DNA from: Thalassobaculum sp. OXR-137
GTDB taxonomy: Bacteria; Pseudomonadota; Alphaproteobacteria; Thalassobaculales; Thalassobaculaceae
Direction of reading: 5' to 3'
Assembly (NCBI RefSeq): GCF_034377285.1
Contig: NZ_CP139715.1
Coordinates: 1,472,001 to 1,536,000 of the forward strand
DNA length: 64,000 nt
Shown: piece after piece, positions 37,978 to 46,929 of the stretch
How positions within the stretch are numbered: the first letter of the stretch is position 1
How the letters are laid out: each line of letters begins with the position of its first letter
The notes under the pieces: generated by a model
Database searches by the model: none
Told to the model about the DNA's origin: nothing
What the model saw: only the letters and a program-made list of their open reading frames with translations
Translations under genes and position numbers: made by a program

Positions 37978-39054
37978 CTACGCGGCGGAGGCTTCCGCCG
38001 CCAGGCTCTTCTCGATCTCGACCAGTTCCGGCCAGGACCGGTCGCGCGCCCCGGCCAGGACCCGGACTTCGCGCGGATGGTTGCCCATGGTGGCCAGGGT
38101 GACATCCTGGGAGCGCACCTCGTCGATGATGTCCTCCGGGAAGCCCCAGATGGTCAGCAGAAAGGCGCCGACATTCAGCCCGGTTGCGCCGAAGGCGGTC
38201 TTCTCGCGCTCCCAGCGCAACGGTGTATCCGAGGTGCCCACCGTCGAGGCGTAGTTCCACGGCAGCACCTGAGCCAGGGCGATCGACCCGACATTGCAGT
38301 AGGGGCCGGCGATGCCGAGCTCGCGCTGCTTGGCATGGTCGAGATTGGCGGCCTTCGCCATCCGCTGCACCGTGGCGGTGATCTCGGAGGCTTCGTCCCA
38401 CAGCATGTCGATGAGCGGGTTGCCGACGATATGGGTGTCGGTGCGGGCGCTACGCTCCAGCTCGGCGATGGCCAGGCGGATGCTGCTGTCGTCGCCGGCA
38501 TGGGACGTGCCCTCGCCGCTGAGATGGCTGGTGGCGAGCTGGAACAGGGCGGCGGCGATCTGGAAATCGGCCTTCAGATGCTTCTCGCGCGCGGCTTCGA
38601 TGACGCTGCGCGGCATGGGCGGCGAGGACAGGCCGCCGACCAGTTCCAGCACCAGCGGGTTCTTCATCAGCCGGATCGCGACGATCACCCGCGAGAGGTA
38701 GAGCGAGAGCTGGTCCGGGTCGCAGGGTTTGGAAAAGGTCCGGTGGGCGACGCCCATCAGCAGCGGGGCGATGGCCGGGATCGGTCTGCCTGAGAGCATC
38801 ACCCGCACGGTGCCGGGCCAGCGCTGGCGCACCACCTCCATCACGGTGTCGCCCATCATGCCGGGCATGTCGTGGTCGCTGATCAGGATGTCGACCCGCC
38901 GATCGCCGAACTTGGCGAAGGCTTCGTCGGCGGTGGAGACGAAGGCAATGTTCCACTCGTTCTTGTACTTGTTCAGCGCCCGGCGCAGGCCGTCGAGGAA
39001 GTTCTGATCGTCGTCGAGGAAGACCAGGTTCGGTTTCGGGGCCTGGGCGTTCAT
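37978..39054 (-). CDS. Response regulator: receiver + degenerate HDOD-like domain
   Basis: The product is 358 aa. The receiver (LVFLDDDQNFLDGLRRAL, phospho-Asp in ILISDHDMPGMMG, Lys in TFSKPCDPDQ) is clearly related to the receiver of the convergent HDOD protein (SKPCD in both). The C-terminal ~200 residues keep HDOD-like spacing: LWDEASEITATVQRMAKAA then ELGIAGPYCNVGSIALAQ where 'A-G-L-x-H-D-I-G' is expected, and FGATGLNVGAFLLTIWGFPE where 'G-A-D-H-x-x-V-G-x-x-L-L-x-x-W-G-L-P' is expected. The HD and HH pairs are lost. It is therefore probably a non-catalytic partner or decoy. The start overlaps the preceding receiver gene (ATGA). Confidence 0.8.
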   Translation of the reverse strand: MNAQAPKPNLVFLDDDQNFLDGLRRALNKYKNEWNIAFVSTADEAFAKFGDRRVDILISDHDMPGMMGDTVMEVVRQRWPGTVRVMLSGRPIPAIAPLLMGVAHRTFSKPCDPDQLSLYLSRVIVAIRLMKNPLVLELVGGLSSPPMPRSVIEAAREKHLKADFQIAAALFQLATSHLSGEGTSHAGDDSSIRLAIAELERSARTDTHIVGNPLIDMLWDEASEITATVQRMAKAANLDHAKQRELGIAGPYCNVGSIALAQVLPWNYASTVGTSDTPLRWEREKTAFGATGLNVGAFLLTIWGFPEDIIDEVRSQDVTLATMGNHPREVRVLAGARDRSWPELVEIEKSLAAEASAA

Positions 39055-39521
39055 GATGCCGCCCCCGCCTTGCTGTTCGCCCGGTAGGTGCTCCAGCGCT
39101 GGATCACGGCCAGCAGCTTTTCGGTGCTGATCGGCTTTTCCAGCACCGCCAGGGCCCCGCTCTTCTTGGCCTCGCTTTCCAGGTCGAGATCGGGCACGCC
39201 GGTGAGCAGGAACAGGCCGGTATGCCGACGTTCGATCAGGTTGCGCGCGACGATCTCCTGCACCAGTTCGACGCCGCTGCCGCCGGGCATCATCTGGTCG
39301 GCGAAGATCAGGTCGTAGGGTTTGCCGCGGACTTTAGCCGCCTCAAGGGCGGTGCGGGCCTCGCCGATGTCCGAGGCCAGGTCGACTTCCCGGACACCGG
39401 CCCAGCGCAGCATCCGCCGCAGGGTCTGACGCATCTCCTGGATGTCGTCGACGATGAGGATCCGGTCGATGCCGGCACCGGGGGGCAAGGTGGAGCGCGA
39501 ACTGCTGATTGCCATGCTCAT
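39051..39521 (-). CDS. Stand-alone receiver-domain response regulator
   Basis: The product is 156 aa and consists of one receiver domain after a short disordered N-terminus (MSMAISSSRSTLPPGAG). Motifs: RILIVDDIQEMRQTL, phospho-Asp in LIFADQMMPGGSG, LFLLTGVPDLD and Lys in AVLEKPIST. The extra residues between beta2 and beta3 (TALEAAKVRGKPYD) are normal for relay receivers. AAGGGA lies 6 nt before ATG. It sits 97 bp after the CBS-type kinase and overlaps the receiver/HDOD-like gene by 4 bp, so it probably shares that kinase. Confidence 0.87.
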   Translation of the reverse strand: MSMAISSSRSTLPPGAGIDRILIVDDIQEMRQTLRRMLRWAGVREVDLASDIGEARTALEAAKVRGKPYDLIFADQMMPGGSGVELVQEIVARNLIERRHTGLFLLTGVPDLDLESEAKKSGALAVLEKPISTEKLLAVIQRWSTYRANSKAGAAS

Positions 39522-39618
39522 CGGTCGTCCCTTTCGCGTCTAGATCGACGTCTTCGAACAGGATGCGCCCACCGCCGCGACCCGGCAGTCCGCAGATGGG
39601 GAGGCGGGCACCGCGCCG

Positions 39619-40878
39619 TCATTCCGCCGGCAGGGCGACGTGGACGGTCGTCCCTACCCCCGGCGCGCTCTCGATCTCGATGCGGCCGCGGTGTTCCAGG
39701 GTGATGGAGCGGTGGACGGTGGTCAGGCCCTGGCCGGCGCCGTGCCCGGGCGGCCGGGTGGTGAAGAACGGCTCGAAGCAGCGCGCGGCCACGTCCTCTG
39801 CCATGCCGGTACCGGTATCGGCGATCTCCACGGTCACCGTTCCGTCGGCCGCTGTGCTGCGGATCGAAATGATGCGCGGGCGCTCTGGGTCGCTCGATTC
39901 CACGGCCTGAATGGCGTTGGTCAGGACGTTGACCCAGGCCTGGGCCAGGGAATTGGCGACGCCGCGGACCTCCGGCAGGCTCTCGGCCAGCTCCAGCCGC
40001 AGGTCGGCGCCCTGTCGGATCCGCCCCCGGATCAGGGTCACGGCGGTGCGAATCGTCTCGTTCACGTCGATCTGCGCGTAGCTGGTGCCCTCGCGGTCGC
40101 TGAAGGTCTTCATCGCGGCGACGATCTCCGCCATGCGGGCGAGACCCATCTGCATGTCGTGGACGGCGCTGGGGTACTCCTCGCACCAGTCCTCCTGGAA
40201 GCTCGGTCCGAGGGCGGCGAAGGCCTCGTGGTAGTCCTCGTAGAGGCTTTCCAGGAAGGTCACGTTGCTGCCGAGGAACTGCAGCGGGGTGTTCAGCTCG
40301 TGGGCGAGACCGGCGGACAGGGTGCCGACGGCCTCCATCTTGCGCGCCTGGAGCAGTTCCTCCTGGCTCTTCAGGAACCGGCTGAGCGTCTCGTTGGCGT
40401 TGCGGCTGGAGGAGCGCAGGATCTCCGCCTGGGCGCGGACCAGGTCGCGCATATCGGCCAGGGTCGGGGGCCCATCGTCCGGGGTGACGACGATCGGGTC
40501 GTAGACGGCGGCACCATCGCGGTCGAGGGCGATCTCGGCGACCTCGTAGATCGGCGCGTCGGCCTCGAACACCAGGGTTTCGCCGCCGGCCTTGTGCAGA
40601 TAGGCATCGACCGGCTTGCCGGCAAACAACTCGTCGAAGAACGGCCGGCTCTGGAATTCGGTGAAGCGGCCTCGCGGGATCAGCGCCGGTTCCCGGCCCC
40701 CGGACCCGTCGATGACCAGGGCGGTCAGGGCGGGACGGGCGAAGAAGGTACCGGCCACCTCGCGCAGGGTGACGTCGTCTGGCAGGACCACGGCGGGTCC
40801 CGCCAACTCGCCGATGGTCGACTTGGTGGTAAATCTGGGCTGTACGCCCAGGCTTCTCTCAACGGGCTTGAGGTTCAC
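39619..40878 (-). CDS. Cytosolic histidine kinase with CBS-like sensor
   Basis: The product is 419 aa with no TM segment. Residues ~20-140 look like a CBS-domain pair (GPAVVLPDDVTLREVAGTFF, ALTALVIDGS, FEADAPIYEVAEIALDR), which usually binds nucleotides. The kinase core has H-box GLAHELNTPLQFLGSN, followed by the same long insert as in the convergent kinase and then MAEIVAAMKTFSD. The ATPase shows VNVLTNAIQAVE, DTGTGMAE and GAGQGLTTVHRSI. The shared NTPxQ(Y/F)L H-box indicates that the two kinases are paralogs. GTG 40878 follows AGAGG by 9 nt. It leads a three-gene unit with two receivers. Confidence 0.85.
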   Translation of the reverse strand: MNLKPVERSLGVQPRFTTKSTIGELAGPAVVLPDDVTLREVAGTFFARPALTALVIDGSGGREPALIPRGRFTEFQSRPFFDELFAGKPVDAYLHKAGGETLVFEADAPIYEVAEIALDRDGAAVYDPIVVTPDDGPPTLADMRDLVRAQAEILRSSSRNANETLSRFLKSQEELLQARKMEAVGTLSAGLAHELNTPLQFLGSNVTFLESLYEDYHEAFAALGPSFQEDWCEEYPSAVHDMQMGLARMAEIVAAMKTFSDREGTSYAQIDVNETIRTAVTLIRGRIRQGADLRLELAESLPEVRGVANSLAQAWVNVLTNAIQAVESSDPERPRIISIRSTAADGTVTVEIADTGTGMAEDVAARCFEPFFTTRPPGHGAGQGLTTVHRSITLEHRGRIEIESAPGVGTTVHVALPAE

Positions 40879-41007
40879 GGCACGGCGCCTCTTCTCATCC
40901 GACAGTGAAGAGAAGCCACACCTTCAATCGACGCCCTATCCCTGTTTCAGGATACGCCGCGATATTTCTGCGCCGTCTTTACGACCTCCAGCGGCAAGCG
41001 GCCCCGC

Positions 41008-42612
41008 CTATGCGGGGACCGCCGATCCGTCGCGCCTTGGATCGGCCGCGCCGACCATCGCCCCGGTCTCGGGCGTGAAGGAGACCGCCTGCATCCCACC
41101 GCAGTTCATGGTGAGCGGCGGCGCCATTTCGACCGCGTGGCCGCGCCGCTTCAGCTCCTCCACCGTGGCTTCGGGCACCCGGCTTTCCAGCTCGACCCGC
41201 GCACCGTCCCACAGCCGCGCCCGCGGCGCCTCGATGGCGGCCTGCAGGTCGAGGCCGTAGTCGAGGTAATGCACATAGGCCTGGGTCTGGGTCTGCATGA
41301 TGCCGTAGCTGCCCGGCGTGCCGAGGGCCAGGACGCCGGTGCCGTCGACCGTGCCGATGGACGGCGCCACCACGGAGGCCCAGGCCTTGCCCGGCTCCAG
41401 GTAGTTCGGGGAGTCCGGCTCCAGATCGCCCCAGTTCAGGTAGTTGGACATGCACACGCCGGTGCCCGGGATCACCACGCCGGAGCCGAAGATGCCGCCC
41501 AGGGTCTGGGTCACGCAGATCAGATTGCCGTCCGCGTCGGCGGCGGAGAAGGAGGTGGTGTGCTGCTTGGTCCAGTCGGTCTCGCTCATCGGACCGGCAC
41601 CCCACTGCTCGGTGCGGCCGATCACCGGCTTGCCGTCGGTCAGCCGCGAGCGCAGCCGGTCCAGGACATTGGGGTCGAACAGCCCCTCCACCTCGGCGCG
41701 CGGCCGCTTGTTGTAGTGCAGGCGCATTTCCGAGGCGATGCGGATCGAGCGGAACACGGTGTCCAGATGGTCCGGCCCCAGATGGTCCATGGCGCCGATA
41801 TTGCTCTCCGACAGCATCGCCAGGGAGAGCAGCATCTGGAAGGATTCCGCGGGCGGCGGCACGGTGTGGATCGTCATGCCGCGATAATCGACCTGCATCG
41901 GCTCCATGAACTGCGGATCGACCCGCTCCAGGTCCTCCATGGAGATCACGCCGCCGATCGACTGCAGGTGCTCGGTCATCGTCTTGCCGAGCGGGCCGCC
42001 GTAGAGATGGCCGATGCCCTCGGCGCCGATCGCCTCCAGGGTGTCGGCCAGCAGCGGCTGGCGCAGCACCTGGCCGGCGGCCTTCTCGCCGAGCGGATCG
42101 AGATAGGTCTCGCGCCAGAGGTCGGGATAGTTGCGGTCCAGACAGAAGTCCATCAGCCGGGCGTAGAAGGCGGAGGACGGCACGCCGACCCGGGCGAGGC
42201 GGACAGCTTCCTTGAACAGCACGTCCAGGGACCGGGTGCCGTAGGTCTTGTTGATGGTGTTCCAGCCGGTGAGGTTGCCCGGCACCCCCGGCGCCTTCGG
42301 CCCGGCGGCGATCTCCGCTTTGGTGGTGGAGGATGGATCGAACTTGAGCGGCACCGGCGGGGTGAAGTCGAGGGAGCGGACCCGCTTCTCCTTGGCGATG
42401 TACATGGTGGCCAGCCCGTTACCGGCGAGGCCCGACATGAACGGCTCGCAGACGTTCAGCGCCGCCGCCGTCGCCACGATCGCGTCGAAGGCGTTGCCGC
42501 CCTCGCGCAGCACCTGCGCGCCGGCCGCCGCCGCCGAGGGGTGGGCCGCGGCCACCATGCCGCTCACGCCGCGAACAGGGGAGCGCCCCGCGATATAGGT
42601 CACGTTAGCCAT
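41008..42612 (-). CDS. Gamma-glutamyltransferase family protein
   Basis: This 534-aa Ntn-hydrolase of the gamma-glutamyltranspeptidase family cleaves itself and then transfers or hydrolyses gamma-glutamyl bonds. The N-terminal part has GMVAAAHPSAAAAGAQVLRE, GGNAFDAIVATAAALNV and SGLAGNGLATMY. The processing site and nucleophile are the first Thr of KQHTTSFSAADADGN (residue ~360). The glycine-rich oxyanion region is NCGGMQAVSF and the C-terminal end has PRRDGSAV. No signal peptide is seen, unlike typical periplasmic GGT, so it acts in the cytoplasm on imported compounds. It is the last gene of the seven-gene transporter operon. Confidence 0.88.
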   Translation of the reverse strand: MANVTYIAGRSPVRGVSGMVAAAHPSAAAAGAQVLREGGNAFDAIVATAAALNVCEPFMSGLAGNGLATMYIAKEKRVRSLDFTPPVPLKFDPSSTTKAEIAAGPKAPGVPGNLTGWNTINKTYGTRSLDVLFKEAVRLARVGVPSSAFYARLMDFCLDRNYPDLWRETYLDPLGEKAAGQVLRQPLLADTLEAIGAEGIGHLYGGPLGKTMTEHLQSIGGVISMEDLERVDPQFMEPMQVDYRGMTIHTVPPPAESFQMLLSLAMLSESNIGAMDHLGPDHLDTVFRSIRIASEMRLHYNKRPRAEVEGLFDPNVLDRLRSRLTDGKPVIGRTEQWGAGPMSETDWTKQHTTSFSAADADGNLICVTQTLGGIFGSGVVIPGTGVCMSNYLNWGDLEPDSPNYLEPGKAWASVVAPSIGTVDGTGVLALGTPGSYGIMQTQTQAYVHYLDYGLDLQAAIEAPRARLWDGARVELESRVPEATVEELKRRGHAVEMAPPLTMNCGGMQAVSFTPETGAMVGAADPRRDGSAVPA

Positions 42613-42647
42613 GTCGGTCTTGCCGCCTTCTTCTTCTGTCGGGAGGG

Positions 42648-44843
42648 TTACGCCGAGAAGCGCTTCACCACGTTGTCGATGATCTTGGAGATGTTGTTGC
42701 GATAGCCGTTGTGGGACAGGCTGCCGCAGAAGGTGATGGAGCCGGTGGAGAATACTGCCCCACCGTTCGGCGCCTCGAAATAGGTCATGTCGGCCCGGAT
42801 CAGCGACGCATGGGTGACGCCGGTGGCGGTGTTGCGCTGGGAGAGCTGGTCCTCCAGGACCGGGATGAAGGATTCCTGGTGGTTTTCCGAAGAGGCGACG
42901 ACGATCGCGTGCTCCGGCGTGCCGAGGCGGATATCGGCGCGGTCCAGCTCGAACCCGGCGGCCCCGCCGCCGGAAAGGCCAAAGTTTCCCAGCACTTCGT
43001 CGTCCACGCCCTCGAAGATCCAGGCGGCGCGGGGATTGTCGCTGCCCGGCTTGCGCCTAAAGTAGGAGCTTTCGAAGGCGCCCTGGCTGGAGAAGCCGAC
43101 GCCGGCGAGCTTCTGCGGCGGCCGGTCGTTGCGCCGCCACAGTCCGCCATAGCCGCCGTCGAGCTGGTTGAAGTATTCGCCCGGCTCGGCCGCCCAGGCG
43201 CGGATGCCGCCCTCAGCCCGGCGGATCTCGATCATGCCGGGGATGTCCGGATGGCGCGCGACCCGCCAGTAGAAGCCGTTGCCGCCCATGTACATGAACC
43301 GGCCGCCGCCATCGACGAAGGCCTGCAGCCCGTCCAGGGTGCCCGGCGTGTGGTATTCCGGATGCGAGCCGGTGATCACCAGCTTGTACGGCTTCAGGAT
43401 GTCCACGCCCTCGTCGTCCAGGTCCTCGTCGGTGACGATGTCGAAGTCGTGGCCCATCTCCTCCAGCCAGTCGATCAGATGGGTGTCTGCCGGGAAGTGC
43501 CGCAGGCCGGAACCGCGGGCGTCGTTGAAGGTCAGGTAGCCGGGCCGCATCGTCACCAGCGGACGCAGGCGAGAGGAGAAGCACACGCCGCTGCTGTCCG
43601 GATGGTAGTTGTAGGTGGAGTGGGCGTAGTCCGGCACGTCGTCGGCATTGTGCGGATAGGCGCCCCAGTTCTGCATGCGGGTGCGGAACGCGTGATCCAG
43701 GTTGCCGCGGGCGTGGTTGCCGTAGACCTGATAGGTGAAGGTCGAGGCCAGGAAGCAGATATCGGCCTGCTTGGTGCCGGTCTTCGGGCGGACGTAGAAC
43801 GGGATAATGTCCTCCGCCTCGCCGCAGCGCAGGCGCGCGCCGTAGAGGCCGCTCTTGGCGTCCGCCGGGATCTCGATCGTGAAATCGGTCTCCCAGCCGC
43901 AATCGTACAGATCGTCCTCGTGGAAATGGATGGCGGCGTACTGATCCGGTGCGTGGCGCCAGCTCATCTCCTCGCCGGTCCAGGTCGAGCCCTTCATGGC
44001 CCGCGTCGGCATGTTGACCGTCGTACCGTGCAGCCCGAGCGGGCCGGTGTCGCGGATGGTCTGGCCGGAGATCTCCTGGCCGAAATCCCAGGCGGCCACC
44101 AGCCCCTCGGCATCGCCGCCGGCGAGCACCGATGTCACCGCGTCTTCGGACAGGACCCGGTCGGCCACGAAGGGCCGCTCGATCTTGCCGTTGAAATGGT
44201 GGGTGACGACCCGGCCCGGCTCGGCAGCGATCAGCAGCGGCTTCCCGCTGGACAGGACCGGGGCGCCGGAGGTCTGCCGGGTGGCGGTGCCGGTGTCGTC
44301 CGACATCACCTGTGGGGTCAGGGGCGTCTGGGACACCGAGAGGGTGCCGGCGGTGCCGTCGAAGCTGGCGAAGACGCGGTACCAGCAGCGGGCCCGCGGA
44401 CGCTTGCCGAGGCTCAGGGTGTCAACCGCGCCTTCGCCCAGGCCGATCCGCAGGGTGACGCCGTTCGGCCCCAACTCCAGCGAAAAGCCTTCGCCGGCGA
44501 CCGCATCGAGGGTCGAGATGACGGTCTGCACGCCCTTGGCCGGCAGGGTGGGCCATACGGTGGCGCCCAGGGTCAGGGACCCGGCCATGGCCCCCGCCGG
44601 CGGATGGGCGTCGACCCTGACATAGGAGCCGAGATGCACCGGCTGCAGGCGGGAGGGGTAGGTGCCCGACGCCATCGGCACGTCGATCAGCTTCATGCCG
44701 GGACCGGCCGGGTTCGGATCGCCGTGGCGGATCCGCACGACGTCCATGGTGTAGCCGTCCTCGAAGGTGGACGAGACCTTGAACTCGATGCGGCCCCCGG
44801 GGGTGGCGGACATGCGGTCCGGATAGCCGGTCAGCGGAAGCAT
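42648..44843 (-). CDS. N,N-dimethylformamidase large-subunit-like iron hydrolase
   Basis: This 731-aa protein is related to the large subunit of N,N-dimethylformamidase (DmfA2). It has an N-terminal beta-rich part, a LamG-like jelly roll (~100-250) and a C-terminal catalytic domain (~355-731). Family iron ligands are two Tyr and one Glu. Here Y371 (LASTFTYQVYGN), Y411 (AHSTYNYHPDSSG) and E496 (ITGSHPEYHT) have matching spacing. The small subunit DmfA1 is not in the window. AGAGGGA precedes ATG 44843. It lies between DppC and GGT in one operon. It is therefore probably an amidohydrolase for an imported N-substituted amide, not necessarily dimethylformamide. Confidence 0.75.
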   Translation of the reverse strand: MLPLTGYPDRMSATPGGRIEFKVSSTFEDGYTMDVVRIRHGDPNPAGPGMKLIDVPMASGTYPSRLQPVHLGSYVRVDAHPPAGAMAGSLTLGATVWPTLPAKGVQTVISTLDAVAGEGFSLELGPNGVTLRIGLGEGAVDTLSLGKRPRARCWYRVFASFDGTAGTLSVSQTPLTPQVMSDDTGTATRQTSGAPVLSSGKPLLIAAEPGRVVTHHFNGKIERPFVADRVLSEDAVTSVLAGGDAEGLVAAWDFGQEISGQTIRDTGPLGLHGTTVNMPTRAMKGSTWTGEEMSWRHAPDQYAAIHFHEDDLYDCGWETDFTIEIPADAKSGLYGARLRCGEAEDIIPFYVRPKTGTKQADICFLASTFTYQVYGNHARGNLDHAFRTRMQNWGAYPHNADDVPDYAHSTYNYHPDSSGVCFSSRLRPLVTMRPGYLTFNDARGSGLRHFPADTHLIDWLEEMGHDFDIVTDEDLDDEGVDILKPYKLVITGSHPEYHTPGTLDGLQAFVDGGGRFMYMGGNGFYWRVARHPDIPGMIEIRRAEGGIRAWAAEPGEYFNQLDGGYGGLWRRNDRPPQKLAGVGFSSQGAFESSYFRRKPGSDNPRAAWIFEGVDDEVLGNFGLSGGGAAGFELDRADIRLGTPEHAIVVASSENHQESFIPVLEDQLSQRNTATGVTHASLIRADMTYFEAPNGGAVFSTGSITFCGSLSHNGYRNNISKIIDNVVKRFSA

Positions 44844-44929
44844 GGCAGTCCCTCTGCAATCTCGGTCGGCAGACTGTCCCGGCGCAGGACGCGCCGGGGC
44901 TCATGGCGGGCCGGAGCGCGCGCCCGGGT

Positions 44930-45844
44930 TCAGGCGTCGGCACCCCGGATCTTCGGGTCGAGAGCGTCGCGCAGGCCGTCGCCGAGGAGGTTCAGGCCGA
45001 GCATGGCGAGGATGATAGCAACCCCGGGGAAGACACTCATCCACCACATGCCGAGCAGGATGTAATCCTTACCCTCGAACAGGATGGTCCCCCAGGTCGG
45101 GGTCGGCGGCCGCACCCCGAGTCCGAGGAAGCTCAGCGAGGTCTCCACGATGATCGCGTTGGCGACCAGCAGGGTGGCCTGCACGGTGATCGGCGCCAGA
45201 CAGTTCAGCAGCACGTGCTTGAACAGGCGGACATGCATCGGCAGGCCGATGACGATGGCGGCCTGGACGTATTCCTCTTCCTTCTGGGTCAGCACCGCGC
45301 TGCGGGTGATGCGGGCGATCTGCGGGGTCGAGACCACGGCGATGACGATAACCACGTTGACGATGCTCGGGCCCAGCACCGCCAGGATGCCGATGGCCAG
45401 GATCAGCGCCGGGAAGGCCAGCAGCACGTCCATGCAGCGCATGATGATGTCGTCGACGAAGCCGCCGAGATAGCCCGACAGCGCGCCGCCCGTCACGCCG
45501 CAGACCGTGGCGATGGTGATGCTGACGATGCCGACCATCAGCGAGATCTGCGTGCCGTGGATCACCCGACTGAGCAGGTCGCGGCCATACTGGTCGGTGC
45601 CGAGCCAGTGCACGGCCGAGGGGCCGGTCAGCCGGACCGCCAGGTCCTGGGCGTTGGGGTCGTAGGGGGCGATGAAGTCGGCGGTCAGGGCGACCAGGAT
45701 CGCCAGGACGAACACCACCAGCCCGGCCACCGCCAGCTTGTTGGAGGCGAAGGCGTCGACGAACAGCCTCAGCTGGCCGCGTGGCGGGGGCGGCTCCTGG
45801 GTGTCGGCCGCGACGACCGCGATTGCGTGCTCCTGGGTAGTCAT
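44930..45844 (-). CDS. Dpp/Opp-type ABC transporter permease (DppC-like), system 1
   Basis: This 304-aa permease has an N-terminal OppC helix (FASNKLAVAGLVVFVLAILV), the GTDQYGRDLLSRVIHGTQIS block, and six TM segments. The EAA loop is around YVQAAIVIGLPMHVRLFKH and the C-terminus is VETSLSFLGLGVRPPTPTWG and LLGDGLRDALDPK. It pairs with the DppB-like permease 61 bp upstream. GGGAGG precedes ATG 45844. It belongs to an operon that also has two ATPases and a binding protein. Confidence 0.92.
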   Translation of the reverse strand: MTTQEHAIAVVAADTQEPPPPRGQLRLFVDAFASNKLAVAGLVVFVLAILVALTADFIAPYDPNAQDLAVRLTGPSAVHWLGTDQYGRDLLSRVIHGTQISLMVGIVSITIATVCGVTGGALSGYLGGFVDDIIMRCMDVLLAFPALILAIGILAVLGPSIVNVVIVIAVVSTPQIARITRSAVLTQKEEEYVQAAIVIGLPMHVRLFKHVLLNCLAPITVQATLLVANAIIVETSLSFLGLGVRPPTPTWGTILFEGKDYILLGMWWMSVFPGVAIILAMLGLNLLGDGLRDALDPKIRGADA

Positions 45845-45905
45845 TCGTATCCTCCCGCCATTCGGGTCTCGGTTCCTGGGTCGGCTCCGGGCGCCCGGCC
45901 GCGGC

Positions 45906-46853
45906 TCAGCTGTATTCGATCTTGGGGTTGAGGAAGGCGTAGCTCAGGTCCACCAGGATGTTGATCCCGACATAGACGGTCGCGAAGAACAGGATCAGGC
46001 CCTGGATGATCGGGAAGTCGCGCTTGGCCATGGCGGTGATCAGCTCGCGTCCGATCCCCGGCATGAAGAAGATGGTCTCCGTCAGCACCGCGCCGGCGAG
46101 CAGGGTGCCGGTCTGCAGGCCGATGACGGTGATCACCGGGATGAAGGCGTTCTTGATCGCGTGGCGCCGGATCACCCACTGCTCGGCCAGGCCCTTGGCG
46201 CGGGCGGTCTCGATGTATTCCTTGCGCATCACCTCCAGCATGGAGGAGCGCACCATCCGCATGGAGATCGCGGCGAAGAACGCGCCCAGCGACACCGCCG
46301 GCAGGATCAGGCTCAACACTCCGGGCATGAAGCCCTTGTTGAAGTGGAACCCGCCCGGCGGCAGCCAGCGCAGGTAAACGCCGAAGACGATGATGAACAC
46401 CAGGCCGAGCCAGAAGTTCGGGATGCTGATGCCCAGCAGCGCGATCACCCGCGAGACGTGGTCCATGATCGTGTTGCGCTTGATCGCCGAGAGGATGCCG
46501 ACCGGCAGGGCGATGATCAGCGAGAAGACCAGGGCCGAGACCGTGAGGGTGAGGGTCACCGGCAGACGCGAGGCGATGATCTCGGAGACCGGCTGGTTGG
46601 TGTGCAGCGAGCGGCCGAGATCGCCCTGCAGCACGTTGAAGAACCAGATCAGGAACTGCTCCCAGAGCGGTTCGTTCAGGTTCCACTGCTCGCGCAGGGA
46701 CTGGATCGCCTCCGGCGTCGCCGCATCGCCCAGCACCGCCTGGGCCGGGTCGCCCGGGATCAGGTGGATCAGCGAGAAGATGACGATGGAGATCCCGATA
46801 TAGACCGGGATCGCGTGCAGAAGCCGTTTCGCGAGATAGGCCCAGAAATTCAT
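45906..46853 (-). CDS. Dpp/Opp-type ABC transporter permease (DppB-like), system 1
   Basis: This 315-aa permease begins with the usual DppB segment (AKRLLHAIPVYIGISIVIFS, LIHLIPGDPAQAVLGD). It shows the six-TM layout and an EAA motif near YIETARAKGLAEQWVIRRHA. The C-terminus (VYVGINILVDLSYAFLNPKI) is standard. It partners the DppC-like permease immediately downstream and follows the binding-protein gene by 76 bp. Confidence 0.92.
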   Translation of the reverse strand: MNFWAYLAKRLLHAIPVYIGISIVIFSLIHLIPGDPAQAVLGDAATPEAIQSLREQWNLNEPLWEQFLIWFFNVLQGDLGRSLHTNQPVSEIIASRLPVTLTLTVSALVFSLIIALPVGILSAIKRNTIMDHVSRVIALLGISIPNFWLGLVFIIVFGVYLRWLPPGGFHFNKGFMPGVLSLILPAVSLGAFFAAISMRMVRSSMLEVMRKEYIETARAKGLAEQWVIRRHAIKNAFIPVITVIGLQTGTLLAGAVLTETIFFMPGIGRELITAMAKRDFPIIQGLILFFATVYVGINILVDLSYAFLNPKIEYS

Positions 46854-46929
46854 TTACCGTGCTCCGCGCGGGGGAGACGGGCACCGGTCCCGATGCCGGT
46901 GCCCGTCCGTCTGTCGGAAAGCGACCGCC

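Noticed and set aside
42648-44843. Naming the pathway as dimethylformamide degradation
   Set aside because: The small subunit and the dimethylamine genes are absent from the window, and the operon carries a peptide-type importer.
42711-45065. 784-codon frame opposite the DMFase-like gene
   Set aside because: Antisense shadow with no recognisable motif. The minus-strand protein has family iron ligands.
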